Shown here piece after piece: positions 35,601 through 46,998 of a DNA stretch of 64,000 nucleotides. Made by a program: the position numbers and the translations under genes. Under the pieces are notes generated by a model. It made no database searches and was not told the DNA's origin. It was given only the letters and a program-made list of their open reading frames with translations. The stretch is from Pleurodeles waltl (lineage: Eukaryota; Chordata; Amphibia; Caudata; Salamandridae): assembly GCF_031143425.1 (NCBI RefSeq), contig NC_090437.1, positions 847,491,978 through 847,555,977 of the forward strand. The letters run 5' to 3'. The stretch's first letter is position 1. Each line of letters opens with the position of its first letter.

Positions 35601-35972
35601 CTCCTTGTTGGACACTTGACCATAAATGAACTATACACTGGGAAACAGAGGCACAGGATGTGCTTGTTTTAGTCTTCTTCAAGATGCTGCACAGTAATCC
35701 ACAACCAGCTCTGGAAAAAAAATAATTAAAAAATGTCTACACTGTACTTCGTGTACTTAATGTAATCATAATTGCTATTATGATTATTAATAATTTACAT
35801 AATCACATTTACTGTAATTGTAATTTTTAATAATTACATTCACAATAATAAAAATTATGGAAACATTTCCATTTACATCAAGGTATCTTGGGAGTGGAGT
35901 GGTAACTCACATAAGGCACAGAGTTATGACTTGCTATCACATATTTTTCATCTCTAGGCATCCATACCTTGC
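32662..35972. mobile_element. DNA transposon with 47-bp terminal inverted repeats, nested in LINE-C
   Basis: 32662-32708 is the reverse complement of 35926-35972 with 44 of 47 positions matching, and weaker similarity continues inward. Subterminal zones (32720-32960 and 35710-35870) are strongly A/T-rich. The element carries a broken minus-strand gene. LINE-C coding similarity stops near 32590 on the left and resumes at about 35973 on the right, so about 70 bp on the left is unexplained and the exact target duplication is not visible. The superfamily is unassigned. Confidence 0.75.
33090..35135 (-). pseudogene. Transposase-like gene of the TIR element, broken
   Basis: Minus-strand pieces in one order: 35135-34599 (178 codons; acidic N-terminus, then a probable coiled coil 'ENQSLKRELSVLKVKA' at residues 117-132), 34359-34081 ('NIRTRDLVSVSQDSIGYLP' and 'INAPATELPTVSEIL'), 33820-33413 ('HHDNGDLSAFWMFFVDIVE', 'GAREGNWHLHLTAICSMIP', 'WCLAYDRMNYARYL') and 33287-33090 ('NLKAGAVKIYYM'). 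The pieces are in different frames, so there are several frameshifts, and 34081 is an internal stop. From memory the conserved blocks belong to an uncharacterised protein family scattered through animal genomes. Its position between TIRs suggests a transposase, but I cannot identify a catalytic triad. Confidence 0.6.
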
Positions 35973-36830
35973 CAATAAGCTCAAATTCTCCATCTCTGAC
36001 AAGTTGCAAAACACCTGGACCAATTTTGTTGCCAGCATGACAGAAGTTGCTAGATGGATGAAAACCAATTGCCTCGAGCTCAGCACAAACAAGACAGAAG
36101 TAGTAATCTTTAGCACAGACGCCTCGCTCTAGGACTGCACCTGGTGGCCTGCTGAACTTGAACCCACACACCCACTTCAAAAGTATTGGATAGTTATAGA
36201 CAAGCAACTCACCATGAACAGTCAAGTGAATGCAGTTTTTGTCTCCTGCTTCCACACACTCAGTATACTCAAGAAGATCTTTAAATGGCTCCCCATCAAC
36301 ACTCACAAAACCACCACCCAAACCCTCATCTCTAGCAAGCTGGACTAAGGCAATGCACTCTATGCTGGAATCAATGCTTATTATGAAGATTACAAACCAT
36401 ACAAAACTCAGCGACAAGGCTTACCCTCCACCCCCTATCCCGCTCTTACATCACCCCACACCTCAAAGAGCACCGCTGGCTCTCAAACCACAAATAAGCA
36501 CCCTTTGAACACCTCACACACACATACAAAACCTTTCACAACATTGGCCTCAGGTATCTCAATAAGTGCATGAACTTCTACTGACTGGCACACACCTTTG
36601 CTCAGCCAGACTCGCACACACCTCCTGCATATGCAGAACCATGTAAGGTGGATATGCTATGTCCTACCTCACTCCTAAAGCCTGGATCGACATGCCCCTC
36701 ACAACAGACCCTATACTCAGTTCTTGAATTCCCCAAGAAACTGAAGACCTAATTTTTCACCTAGCCTTGACCTTGGCTCAGCCCATGCAGTTCCTGCTTC
36801 AGTGCTTGAGAGGATATATGACATAATAAA
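35973..36830 (+). pseudogene. LINE-C, 3' part: thumb and C-terminal region
   Basis: Coding similarity resumes with 'NTWTNFVASMTEVARWMKTNCLELSTNKTEVVIF' split by none of the usual breaks (36012-36113). A decayed C-terminal region follows in changing frames ('LQKYWIVIDKQLTMNSQV' at about 36173-36226). The element fades near 36830. The 179-codon minus-strand frame at 35878-36417 is antisense to this and is a shadow. Confidence 0.75.
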
Positions 36831-39800
36831 ACCTGAGGTGGCATGGGAAAAAAGTGATGAACTGGGATGCTGTGGCCAAGATTAATTCACATATTCCATC
36901 ACTTTTTTTGTATTTCTTACTGCAATGCACTCAGTGCCCAAATGTGGGCCCCTTACAGGCTGTGCCTCTGGGATCAAGCTGCATCCAACTGCAGAGACCA
37001 AACTAGTCTGAAACTGGCTGGGTCTAATCTGACATTGCACGGTGGGCAAAAAAAACATGAACCAGGATGCACCCCTAGGTACTTACCAGTGGCTGAGATT
37101 AATTCAAGCATTACAGTCATCTCTTGTTTGTATTCCTGATTGGTATGAGGTATATTCCACCAATGTCTTAACCTCGTAAGTGGCATACTTTTTGGGTTTG
37201 ATGTATAACAACCCTTGTGCCATTCAAGGCAAGAATTTTGTATTGAATGCATGTTCACATCCTACTGAAAAGATCAGCCTAGTTACCACAAAAAGGCATG
37301 GGGTTCACCAATGATGTGGAGCTATGTTGAGATTATCCGTGGGCTCCTAGACCTCGCTGGGTGTAGAAAATGCGCAGTGTGGGTGCTGTGTAGGTATAGT
37401 TAGGGACGGGGGGATTTCCTTTTAAGGACTAGGTGGTCTCACACACTATATAGTGTCATGCTTCATCATTTGACCACCTAGCCCCACCCAGGTAGGATAG
37501 TACCACCTGGGCGGACTCAACCTCACTATTAAAAGAACGGGAGGGAGTGCATAAATATATTTTATCTGGCGATAATGGGATCCAGCTAAAGTAAGGGAAT
37601 ATAAAAACACCTAGGCAGCTACCTGTGTGTGGTCTACACTTTTAATAGTGGTATCTGCTGGTGTAACTAAAAACAATGGCGGGACACCTTGGTGAGAATG
37701 AGGACTCACTGGGTCGCCTCTCTAAGAATTGCCCGACATGTTTCTGCCCTCTACTATGAGCCATGTAAGGTCTGGGGGCATTCTTCAGGGCCTAGGATCC
37801 CTAACCATCATGCAAGGTGCAGATAGATGAGCCTCCCCTCATAAAGGGGGGAGCAATTGATTTAATGGGCCTAGCTTGGCAAGGGACTACCTCGTAGAGG
37901 CCCTAATATCTAAGGCAACTGGCCTCAGATTCCAGGAGGAGGAGTGTCCCCTTATAGTCACACTTACATCAAAGGAGGCGCTCAATGTGCGCCTTGACCG
38001 ACCCCTCGCTGGACCACTTTAGATCAGCCTCCTTCAATAACTGCCTTCTTTAGCTTTGAAAGATTCAGCTACTGACTTAGGATATTATCAATCACGTATT
38101 AGATCAGACCACAGAAATATTGTCTTTCTATCGACTGTTAGGATTTTTCCACCCACCTCCATTGGAATACATCAGGGACTATTTACATTTGAAAAGTGAA
38201 GCTGGTCATCACACATTCAGTTCTTTGTGTCACATATGCATTGTATGCCTAGGTAAGTGCAACCCAAAGTTAATGATTGTGCAAGTTTCTAACTCTTCTA
38301 TAGTGACTGGGGCCTAGTCTTGTTTTGGACTTACTTTGAAGGGAAGTTGTGCTTTTTTACCATTTCTGTCCTGGGTTATATTCATCTGACCGTCCGTCAG
38401 TGGAAAGGCTTTATAAATTCAACAAAATTACTTTACAATTACTGTGATGACTGACACCATATAGCTCTAACCCATGCCATCTTTTTAGCCCATGTTAACA
38501 ATAGCTGTGCAAGCATCTTCTGATGTATTTAGCCTTACTCCTGTGCTTGGCAGCACTATGTCATGATTCACAAGTAGCTAGCCCAGCATCTGGAAGCTTA
38601 CCTTCTTTATATCGCTTTTCAAGGAGTTTCGCACCTTTCTCATGAGACTATTGTACACCTAAAATAAGATTAGGGTGTCATTTTCTGCCTCGTCTTTTCC
38701 GTTGATGACTGTATACAAAAGTCTATTAAAACTCCATGTATTGTGATAAGACGATAGCACTAGATGATCACTGCTATGAGAACAAACACTTGTTGCTTTG
38801 CATTGTGATCTTACACTTTGCTTATTCTGCTTAATAATTATGCTCAGACTATAAGAAGGTGTGTGAGTGTATTTTTCGATCTCTGCCAAGAACAGCCTAC
38901 AAGTGGCTGTGGTGGGAAGAGAGCTGGAACAAACTCCATATGAAAACCTCAGGAGCCAAGGTCAAGGAGAGTTTTCTCCAGGGGAACTGGGGTGGAGCAC
39001 AGCGTAGCACTCAACACTTATCAAGTCAGACAGAGTTAGCACAGGTAAAATATATGAGATGTGAAGCTTGACCATGGTTAATCCCCTTTTTGCATTTTAT
39101 TAGAAACTCAAGGGTGTCATCTACGTAGAAGGTGATGGATCAAACTTGTTTGGGTAGGCAAGTATGGTGAGGAGTGCCAGGACATAGGTATGTGAATGCA
39201 GTTCACACTATAGAGCATGTGAGTTCTAGAAGTAGTACACAAGGGCAAAGATAGACAGGAGTGCAGGACTGAAGCACAGACCCTGTAAGGATGAATGTGT
39301 GTGTACAAAAGAGGTTTTCTGAACTAGAAGTCCCAAGCCCTTCGCAAGCTTTTCAGAGTATCGCAAAAGAAAGAGGGTCACTGTGTGCAAGTGGCAGATA
39401 TTTCTCTTGTTCCCTTAAAGAGAACAGCTAGAGGTAAAACTGTCAGGTGCTACCTTCACCCCATTTTTAACCTACTTCCCTACTTGTGATGAGTTGCAGC
39501 ACAAGGCTGGCAGACACCTTAATGTTTTACTAAGAATAAATGGAAAGTAGTACTGAAGTAGTATAAAAGTCAAAACAAGAGGAGGGCCAGACAAAAGGGA
39601 CTTCTACCTATGCAATGTACCACTAACACAGAAAGAGCATGTGCAGGTATTTTGAACAGTGGATGGGATTCACTAATGAGGATGGGAAGAAATAATTTCC
39701 CAAAGAACGTACCTTTGGTCCAGCTCACTTAAATGATTTTATAAAAACACTCTAGGAACCCAAGAATTAAATATATGCAGAGCAGTGGCCAGTGTTCCTG

Positions 39801-39899
39801 AATTGGTATAAGGAAACAAGCAAAAACAAGTGAAAGGGATGAAAAAGACCCATGAGAGACTCTACTACCATATCAATCATTTGAGCAACAAGGTTAGGG
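36831..39899. other. No confirmed gene; possible unknown repeat near 37370-38090
   Basis: 37370-38090 has a patchy GC content and phrases such as 'ttcttcagggcctaggatccctaaccatcatgc' that read like dispersed repeat sequence, but no terminal structure was found. The remainder shows no supportable feature. Confidence 0.35.
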
Positions 39900-42800
39900 C
39901 CTTTTACCCTTATTGCCTTATCTCCAACTTACTCATTCCCCAAGCCACCTAGGAGAAATCAGAGCAAGAAGAAAAAAGAGAGGAAGATGTCCTATTTGTC
40001 CTGGGTTTCCCCATGTTGGCTGAGGATCCGAGGGGTGAGGCAGTGGATGCACCTGGAAACATGGCAGCAGTAGCTACCCAGCCAGCATTGAGGGCACAAG
40101 ACAACAATGACTAAACAAGCACAGAGAGACATGCCTGGCATAGCGGCTTACAGTGAAGCTTTAGAGGATGGCCCATGGCTCGTGTAGTGAGAGACAGGCT
40201 CCATGACATGGCACACTCAAAAAGAACTTCAAGTTTATATGGCTTCCAAAAGACACCAATCCAACAGGCCTCACAGACCCACTAATATTCGAGAAAGACT
40301 GGGACATAGTGCTAGCCATTTGTCTAAGGGACATTAAATAAACCCATGTAATGACCAATTCTCTCCATTTTCCAGTGATATTGATAGCGATGACACATAA
40401 GATAACTCCACGGGGCCTTCCTCCTCTTGAGAGAATACCCAGGCCAAGAGATAAGAGTTGCAATTCATACCCTTTGCCCCTTGGCAGATTTAGTCAACAT
40501 TAGGAAAAAAATCCTTACACCTTCTAAAGTTGAGCCAGTTATTAGTTACAAGTTCTAATATGGTTAATGATCTTTCCTTTTACCCATCCAAGTGGCTATA
40601 TATTTAGGACTGTAATAACTGTGTAATCCTTATTTGATGTTATCTAAGATTGAATTTCTTAATGGTTCTCAACGTTAAAAAACCCAATGAACAAACAGAA
40701 ACAAGAATTAATTCCCTAATATTTGTGAACATCTTCTGAGATTTAGCGAGGAACTAGAGATTGTGCATGAATGTTGCAAACCTAATTAGACTGATGTGAA
40801 TCAACTACTGAGGTTGATACTACAAAGTGAGGTTAGAGACTGATTGATCTGATTGATGGAAAAAGGTACTTGACCACAACATGCCTCTTCTGATAATATA
40901 ATTCTGGCTTTGGCATGGGATGGGTTATTGAAAGCTTTAATGGAGATAAACCTAGTGAAAACCAACCCAATAGACCAAGATTACAAATTGTAAGCAAAAC
41001 AAAGGAGGGACTCCTGCAGATTACTTAGATTGGTTAAAGGCTGTGTTTGAGACGTGCCCTGGCATTGCTTGGTCTGGAGACTAAGTTCGGGAGGAGTTAG
41101 TGCTGCTTTTGTCAGGGACTGCTATTGAAGGCCCAGGAGCAATTGCATTTGATAAATAAAGGCTAGCAAATAATGATTTGGCTGATTTGGTTACTGTCAC
41201 CTTTAATTGTGTGACAATACAAAAGAGGAATTGCATCTAAATGAATGGCTCTACAAATGCAATAATTTCAACAAACAGTAAAAACAAAGGGCAGTGAAGT
41301 GATGAGCTGTGCTAGAGATTGGGTTGGTCAAGAGGGAGGCAAAGTGGGTCAAAAAACAGGAAGAGGGTGACAGGATACAGCTCCTTAAAGAGGGTAAAGT
41401 TGTAGCTGTGGACATCAAACACCCTGGAAATAAGCTTGCATCAATTTGAATGCAGGTGTACCAGCCCAAGCTGATTAGCCCAATTTTGCCTAGATATACC
41501 AAAATCATTAACCCAACTACTAGGACAGCTTGAGTGTTTCAGAGTGAACCCATTAATCCTGGTTAATCAAAATAGTCCCTAACTGAAATATGTAATTAAT
41601 GGTAAACCAACTTACTGTTTAGTCCTTTTATCACCAGTGAAAACCTCTGAATTCCCTTTTTTGTCTCCCCCTAGGTTGTCCATTAATGCAGTTGACATTT
41701 TCAAAGTTAGGATAGCCCATAACATTATTGATCTAGTGAGACATTTATTGTGCAACTTTTGTTGTATTGTATGTTGCAATAATGATAGCAGTAACACGAA
41801 TGTGCCCAAGGCAAAGGATAGGAGATTGTTGGCAATTGTATGTGAACCTGAAGATAGAGATGATTAATCTGGTAACCCTTTTAATGCATCAAACTCTATT
41901 GAGTAAATATCTAAACATGATCTTTTTATCCCATGGTCTGAACATGCAAATAATGTAGGTTGTGGCTTATGTACAGGCAAGCCAAGATTAAAATCAGCAC
42001 GATGAAGAAGCTTGCATCCCATGTAGCCTCTACTTCCAGATAAAGACGCAGGGATGTGACCAGTTATTTCAGCTTTAATAAAGCAAGGGGCCTTAGTGCC
42101 CACTGTGAGTGTATGTAATACTCATATTTTGGAAAATAAAAATATGGGTAAGTATGTTTATTGTTGTGTTCAGGAACTCCAGGTGCTAAATAATGTGAAG
42201 CCAAGTTTCCCGGTGGTGCTCAGTCCTGCTACTATATTGTCATGCATTCCTGCTACTGCTAAATGATTTACTGTTGTTGATATCTGTTCTGGTTTCTTTT
42301 CCATTCCCATACAAGAGGAAAGTCAATTCCTCTTTATGTTCCAATGTTCTGTGCAGAAATTAATGTGGCAACGTCTCACACAGGGCTTTATCAAGTCACC
42401 ATTGATCTTTTCCCAAGATCTTAAGGAGGATCAAGATAGCCTAGACTTTCCCAAATGTTCTTCAAAGGTTAAATAAGTAGAAAATGTGTTGCTTGCTCCT
42501 GCCACTGAAAACAATTTAAAGGTTGACTCACTACCTCCTCACTGAATTTGATGCAAAAGGGTGTAAGACATTTATGGAGAATTGCAATTTTGTCTCCATG
42601 TGTTCAGTAGTTGGTTCATGACATCTCGGCTGGGGCTCAGCATTTATCTATTAGATCGAACCTAGCTATAACTTACTGAGCCCAATCACAGTCTCCCAGA
42701 TATGCAACTTTTTGATGATGACAGGGTACTGTAGATAATTGATACTGGAATTTGCCCAAATGGTACTGTAGACAGTTGATACTGTGATTCACAACATTTG

Positions 42801-43040
42801 TAAGACCGCTCCAGGATTGTATTTATCCCTCACTGTTTTTGAGCTTTGGCCACTGCTGCTCATCTGGTAAAAGCTTCAGAAAACATTGTTCTAGGCTCTC
42901 TATTGCTCACTATGAAAACTCAATGTCTATCCACAGCAAGGCTGTCTTGTTATGAGATCCTTTTGCTGTCTGCCGCCCACATTGTCTTAATTCTCTTTCC
43001 TACACTGAATACAGCTTCCCTAATTCACATGATTGTCTGA
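39900..43040 (+). pseudogene. Old endogenous retrovirus relic, gag-like to pol
   Basis: A plus-strand series reads as a decayed retroviral gag-pol. About 40990-41230 looks like a gag capsid segment (for example 'PADYLDWLKAVFETCPGIAW') interrupted by stops. 41620-41870 may cover the protease region. The reverse transcriptase is clear at about 42000-42640: 'FTVVDICSGFFSIPI' carries the first catalytic Asp, 'LTQGFIKSPLIFSQ' follows, and the YVDD box is altered to VEN with a stop just before it. 42840-43030 fits the connection region. Stops occur throughout, and no integrase, env or paired LTR was found. The pattern is nearer gamma/epsilon-type than spumavirus-type, but that is tentative. It cannot encode a functional polyprotein. 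Confidence 0.75.
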
Positions 43041-43239
43041 GTGTCACTGCACATTTAACCAAACCCCAAATTGATCTTTCATAAGTGCCAAACCCCAACA
43101 GTGACCTCACATATCATGTCTTAAAAATTATGTTTGAACCCTTGTAGCTAGATACGCTGTACACACATGTATGAACACACAAATGTATATATGCACATAT
43201 GTATATAAAAATTAAATTAAAAAGAAATACAAATATAAT

Positions 43240-43740
43240 TGTACTCTCTTGTAAGCTTTACTTTGTCTACTCATCACCCTATGCCATGTCTCTATCAATC
43301 TATCCTCCGTCCCCACTCTGACTCATCCCAAACCCATTCTACTACTTTCATCTCCAAAATAATCCTGCCTAAGCTCCTCCCTCCTCTTCCACATCTAGCT
43401 CACACCAAACCTCAGTTTACTACCATGATCTCCCAAACAACTCTACTAAATTCTCCCTAATTTTTCCTCACCTTTGACTCATCCAAAACCCATCATGCTA
43501 CTATGATCTCCCTAACCCTTTCCACAGACTCTTCCCTCCTCAATCTCTCCTTGACTGATCCCAAGACTCATCCTATTACTAAAAATCCCAATTAACACTT
43601 ATGGATTCTTCCCTCCTATATTCTTCCCTTACTCTAGTCAATCCAATTAACAAGCTCACATATCCTCTGCTCCAATTAACTCATAATAATACTAATACTG
43701 CAGTCATATTTCCCTATACTAATCCACCACTAATTCCTCT
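43240..43740 (+). repeat. Pyrimidine-rich degenerate tandem DNA
   Basis: 'gactcatccaaaacccat' and 'ctactatgatctcccta' phrases recur with roughly 100-160 bp spacing near 43318, 43420, 43476 and 43554. This body leads directly into the L2-like tail, so the two probably belong to one non-autonomous element. Confidence 0.6.
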
Positions 43741-43835
43741 TGGGTTCCGGAGTAGTGTGCTACTCGCCGAAAAGCGATTTGATGCCTCGTCAGGGGTAGT
43801 AAGCGCTATATAAATACTATTACAAGTACAATTAC
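43741..43835 (+). mobile_element. L2-like 3' tail of a non-autonomous element
   Basis: The block 'ccgaaaagcgatttgatgcc' followed by 'taagcgctatataaatac' resembles the 3' end that L2-type LINEs and their SINE passengers share. A short 'attacaagtacaattaca' end follows. No 5' RNA-polymerase-III promoter was recognised upstream, so whether it is a SINE is open. Confidence 0.65.
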
Positions 43836-45035
43836 ATTGTATTAAATTGTTGAAAGTTGCTATTTGCCTCAGGTAGGCTTTACCCAGATTTTAGAGTTCA
43901 TTACCCTTACCCATGGCTGTATCCTTTCAACATGAGGGATTTTGTTACTCTATTCAGTGTTTCTAAATATGAGGGGTGTGCAAATTCAAAGAATCTGCTA
44001 TTGCACAGTTAGGGGAAAGTTACATGAAATTATGTGTAATTATATGAAATGCAAATCTATTGTTTTGAGCTTTTAGCACTAAGTGCATCCTTGTGTCAGT
44101 TTGTTGCCAGAACACCCATTAAGAATGATGCCTATTTAAAGAATATGCTGGGTGCTCTTATGTTACTATACAAGGTAACTGTTGTCAAATGTGTTACTGT
44201 AGAATCTGTTTTGTTGTGGGTTTCATTTAGTGACACTTAATATGAGCTTGCAAAACATGCAGGGTTTCAATGACCTGTACTGAGCTTGCAGTAACTGCAA
44301 GGTCTTGAGAAATGATGGCAACAACGAGATAATGTTCCTACGTGCCAATCTGCCCCTTTGCTTTAGTTGCATATTTCATAATACCATATCCAAATATAGT
44401 TTATGGTCTGTAGTCAGTTAATGATTAGATAATAGTTTGTAAAGCCCCAATGACTTACTCTGGGTGAATTCCCTGAGTATCTGTGTTAATGAGATGTATC
44501 GGAAGGGTATACAAACCCCTGTGACTTTTCTTGCTTTGGGTCAGCCACTTATAGAGGTTGTCTCAATTCCACTGCATCTCAAAAAAGTATTTTACTTTAA
44601 ACCTCACTGCATATTTGTTTTATGGATTAGGATTAGGTTTCTACCCTGTTCACAAGCTGTCCCCAAGACAAGATGTGTTGGGAAAATGTATTTTCGGACC
44701 AGACTGTTAAGATAACTGCTTCATTCACAAACTCTGAAACAAACATGTACATTGTGCAAACTGAAGAACTTCCTTGTTTGTATTGCAGGAGTGGGCCCTC
44801 AAGAGGAGAAGCAAGCACTGATCAAACAGAATTGTAAAAAGGACACTAATGGTGTGTCAATGGACTATGCCAAGAGAGTGGTAGTCAGGGCTTTGTTTGA
44901 GCTGCTGGTTTCTGGTGCTGAGCACCTGTTCTTAATTGTCAATACCAATACTTATGACAGTCTGCCACATGGTGTCACTGATTGTCAAATTTTGAGGTGA
45001 GAACAACAACAGTTGTTTACCAATTCAGTATTATT
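43836..45035. other. No recognisable gene; one unexplained short frame
   Basis: The plus-strand frame 44752-45000 (82 codons, containing 'DYAKRVVVRALFELLVSG') has a protein-like look, and its start overlaps a plausible 'attgcag' acceptor near 44783. I do not recognise it. Nothing else is supportable in the interval. Confidence 0.3.
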
Positions 45036-45440
45036 GGACGTGGTCCTCTCTGCATGGTCCCCCCAAACCTTTTTGCTCTCATCCCTCCTATGTTTTTTAA
45101 TTTGTTTTTGTTGGACTCTGTGCTGTTTACTACAGCTAAGCAGTGCTAAAGTGCTTGTGCTCACTCCTCTGAAGATGGTAAAATGTGCTTAAATCCATTT
45201 GGCACATTTAGTGTATTTATAAGTTCCTGGTAAAGTGGTGTTACATATTCCCAGGGCATATACATTAGTTGCTGCTGGTGTGCCTGCAGCACTTGTTTTG
45301 CCACCCACTTAAGTAGCCTTTTAAAACATATCTCAGGCCTGCCACTGCAGCGAATGTGCAGTTTTTACCTGCCAATTCGACTTGGCAAAATAAACCTTTT
45401 GCCAAGCCTAAAACTCAATTTTTAGGGTCGAACGCTTAAA
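45036..45440 (+). repeat. Diverged LTR fragment, plus orientation
   Basis: This resembles the first part of the solo LTR: an 'agcagtgctaaagtgcttgtgc' block near 45140, 'ctgcagcac' near 45285, 'atctcaggcctgccactgcag' near 45330, and 'aattcgacttggcaaaat'. It ends abruptly near 45440. It is clearly more diverged than the two solo LTRs. Confidence 0.6.
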
Positions 45441-45479
45441 TCGCTCTGTCCCTGGTGTAATCTCTCCATAGGCTTTTAA

Positions 45480-45970
45480 CCATGCCCATGTCATGCCGGT
45501 CAGTTTGGTTGGATCGTGGGCTTGCCTTTTAAACTTTACTGGATTTCATCAGTGAAAGGCATGCACACGTCATGCCTTTTCCGGTGTTTAGCCCTTCTCG
45601 AGCACACCGGCCAACTACTGATAACATACAAGGCTCCATGTTTTCCGTATGGTTTCTTGACTACTTTTTATTTTTATTTCGTAGGCAGCGCCATTTCGCT
45701 TTGCATGACATCGCCCCTTTTACGTGGATAATTGCACTTTTGCTGGTTACATGGATAAATGCACTTTTGCTGATACGTTTCACTGCGAGCAAACTTCTGT
45801 TTCCTATTGTGTGTCTGCTTGGAGCTAATGGCGGCTGTCGGCTCGCTTATGTGAAAGTGTTTTTTTTTTCTTCAGTTTATGTGGCAAGAAAAGACCAGGT
45901 AGGAGTTTAAAACGCTAACAGCTTTAACTCGAGCAAATGCGAGACCCATTGCATTGCAAATGCTTGCTAA
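45480..45970 (+). repeat. Dispersed repeat, copy 1
   Basis: The end of this segment (45941-45966, 'gagacccattgcattgcaa' and on) recurs at 52777-52802 with 25 of 26 bases equal. A 'tttttttttcttcagttta-tgtggcaagaaaag' stretch precedes it. Element type is unknown and no coding motif was seen. Confidence 0.55.
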
Positions 45971-46423
45971 TATATATTTCACTGATGGGGCAGGGTGAAT
46001 TGTATTTAAAAAGTGAGACGTGCACTTTTATGTTTTATGTGAGCTTGTAGTGAAAAGCTCCAAAATTAGCTTCTCACCACTGTAGGGCTTACCTCTCCCG
46101 TAGGATCACATTGGGTTATCTTATTATATTTAATAAATGATGACTTTTGTTTGAGAACAAGTAGCAATGTCATTTGATGTCTATGTAATTGGAATTTAAA
46201 GCCCTCTTTAATGATAAAATCGGCTTTTAAGTCACAATTCTGAAAGTTTTGTGTATAAGAGGACAACACAATATTTCATTTCAATATTTCATTGTGGGCT
46301 TGCGTATTGAACTGTTAGAAATGTAAACTGCCAACAAAGGAATCATTTAAATATTTTTTTTTTAACATTCAAGTCAGTTAAGGGTGTCCTTAGATGACAA
46401 CGTAAATCAATTACTGATATTAA

Positions 46424-46998
46424 TCTGAAGCAATAAAATGATGAGTAAATCACAAAGACAGACACATATACTTATAAGTGTAGCAAGGTATATGAAACTT
46501 AAACAAAAATAATTGATGGGGTTTGATGATAATGATACGATATTATACATTGACAATGTGTTGTCCAATGAAGCTTCACACTGCTGCTCCTTTACAAATG
46601 TCAATGTATCAGAGGCCCACCCTCTAATGAAAACACATGAATGTCCATCTAGTATAAGGACAAAACTTGTGAAGGTAAGAAACTGTCGAAAGGAGAGATG
46701 GGCTGTTCGTCGACATTTCGGTCTCACATGGTGTAAATCCACAAGACCATCTTCAGGAACACAATATTTAAATGGAGATACATGAAAGACCCCACTATAA
46801 ATGGTAACAAAAAAATACAGATGAAGAAGCCAGAACTAGTGCTTGTCTAAAGACTCATATACGTTGACAATTGTCAGTGAACGATAGAATATATTTAAAC
46901 ACCATCAATTATTTTTGTTTAAGTTTAATATTTTTTTGCTGCATTTATAAGCATTTACACCTGTCTGTATTATTTACTCATCATTTTATTATTCCAGA
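46424..46998. mobile_element. Inverted-repeat element with arms of about 96 bp
   Basis: 46424-46519 and 46902-46998 are inverted copies. The inner 25 bp (46495-46519 and 46902-46926) are identical, and the rest match with substitutions and a few indels. The enclosed 380 bp hold a degenerate hammerhead-like motif on the minus strand and no gene. Outside the arms there is no visible target duplication. Confidence 0.75.
46716..46757 (-). ncRNA. Degenerate hammerhead-ribozyme-like core
   Basis: On the minus strand, CTGAAGA (46756-46750) is followed by GGTCT (46748-46744), a loop, AGACC (46724-46720) and GAAA (46719-46716). This is the hammerhead order of box 1, stem II and box 2, with one change in box 1 (canonical CTGATGA). 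Hammerheads of this type are known from Penelope-like retroelements. The substitution in the catalytic core makes self-cleavage unlikely, so it is probably a relic. Confidence 0.45.

Noticed and set aside
35878..36417. 179-codon minus-strand frame
   Set aside because: It is antisense to the LINE-C C-terminal region and crosses the boundary of the inserted transposon, which no gene would do.
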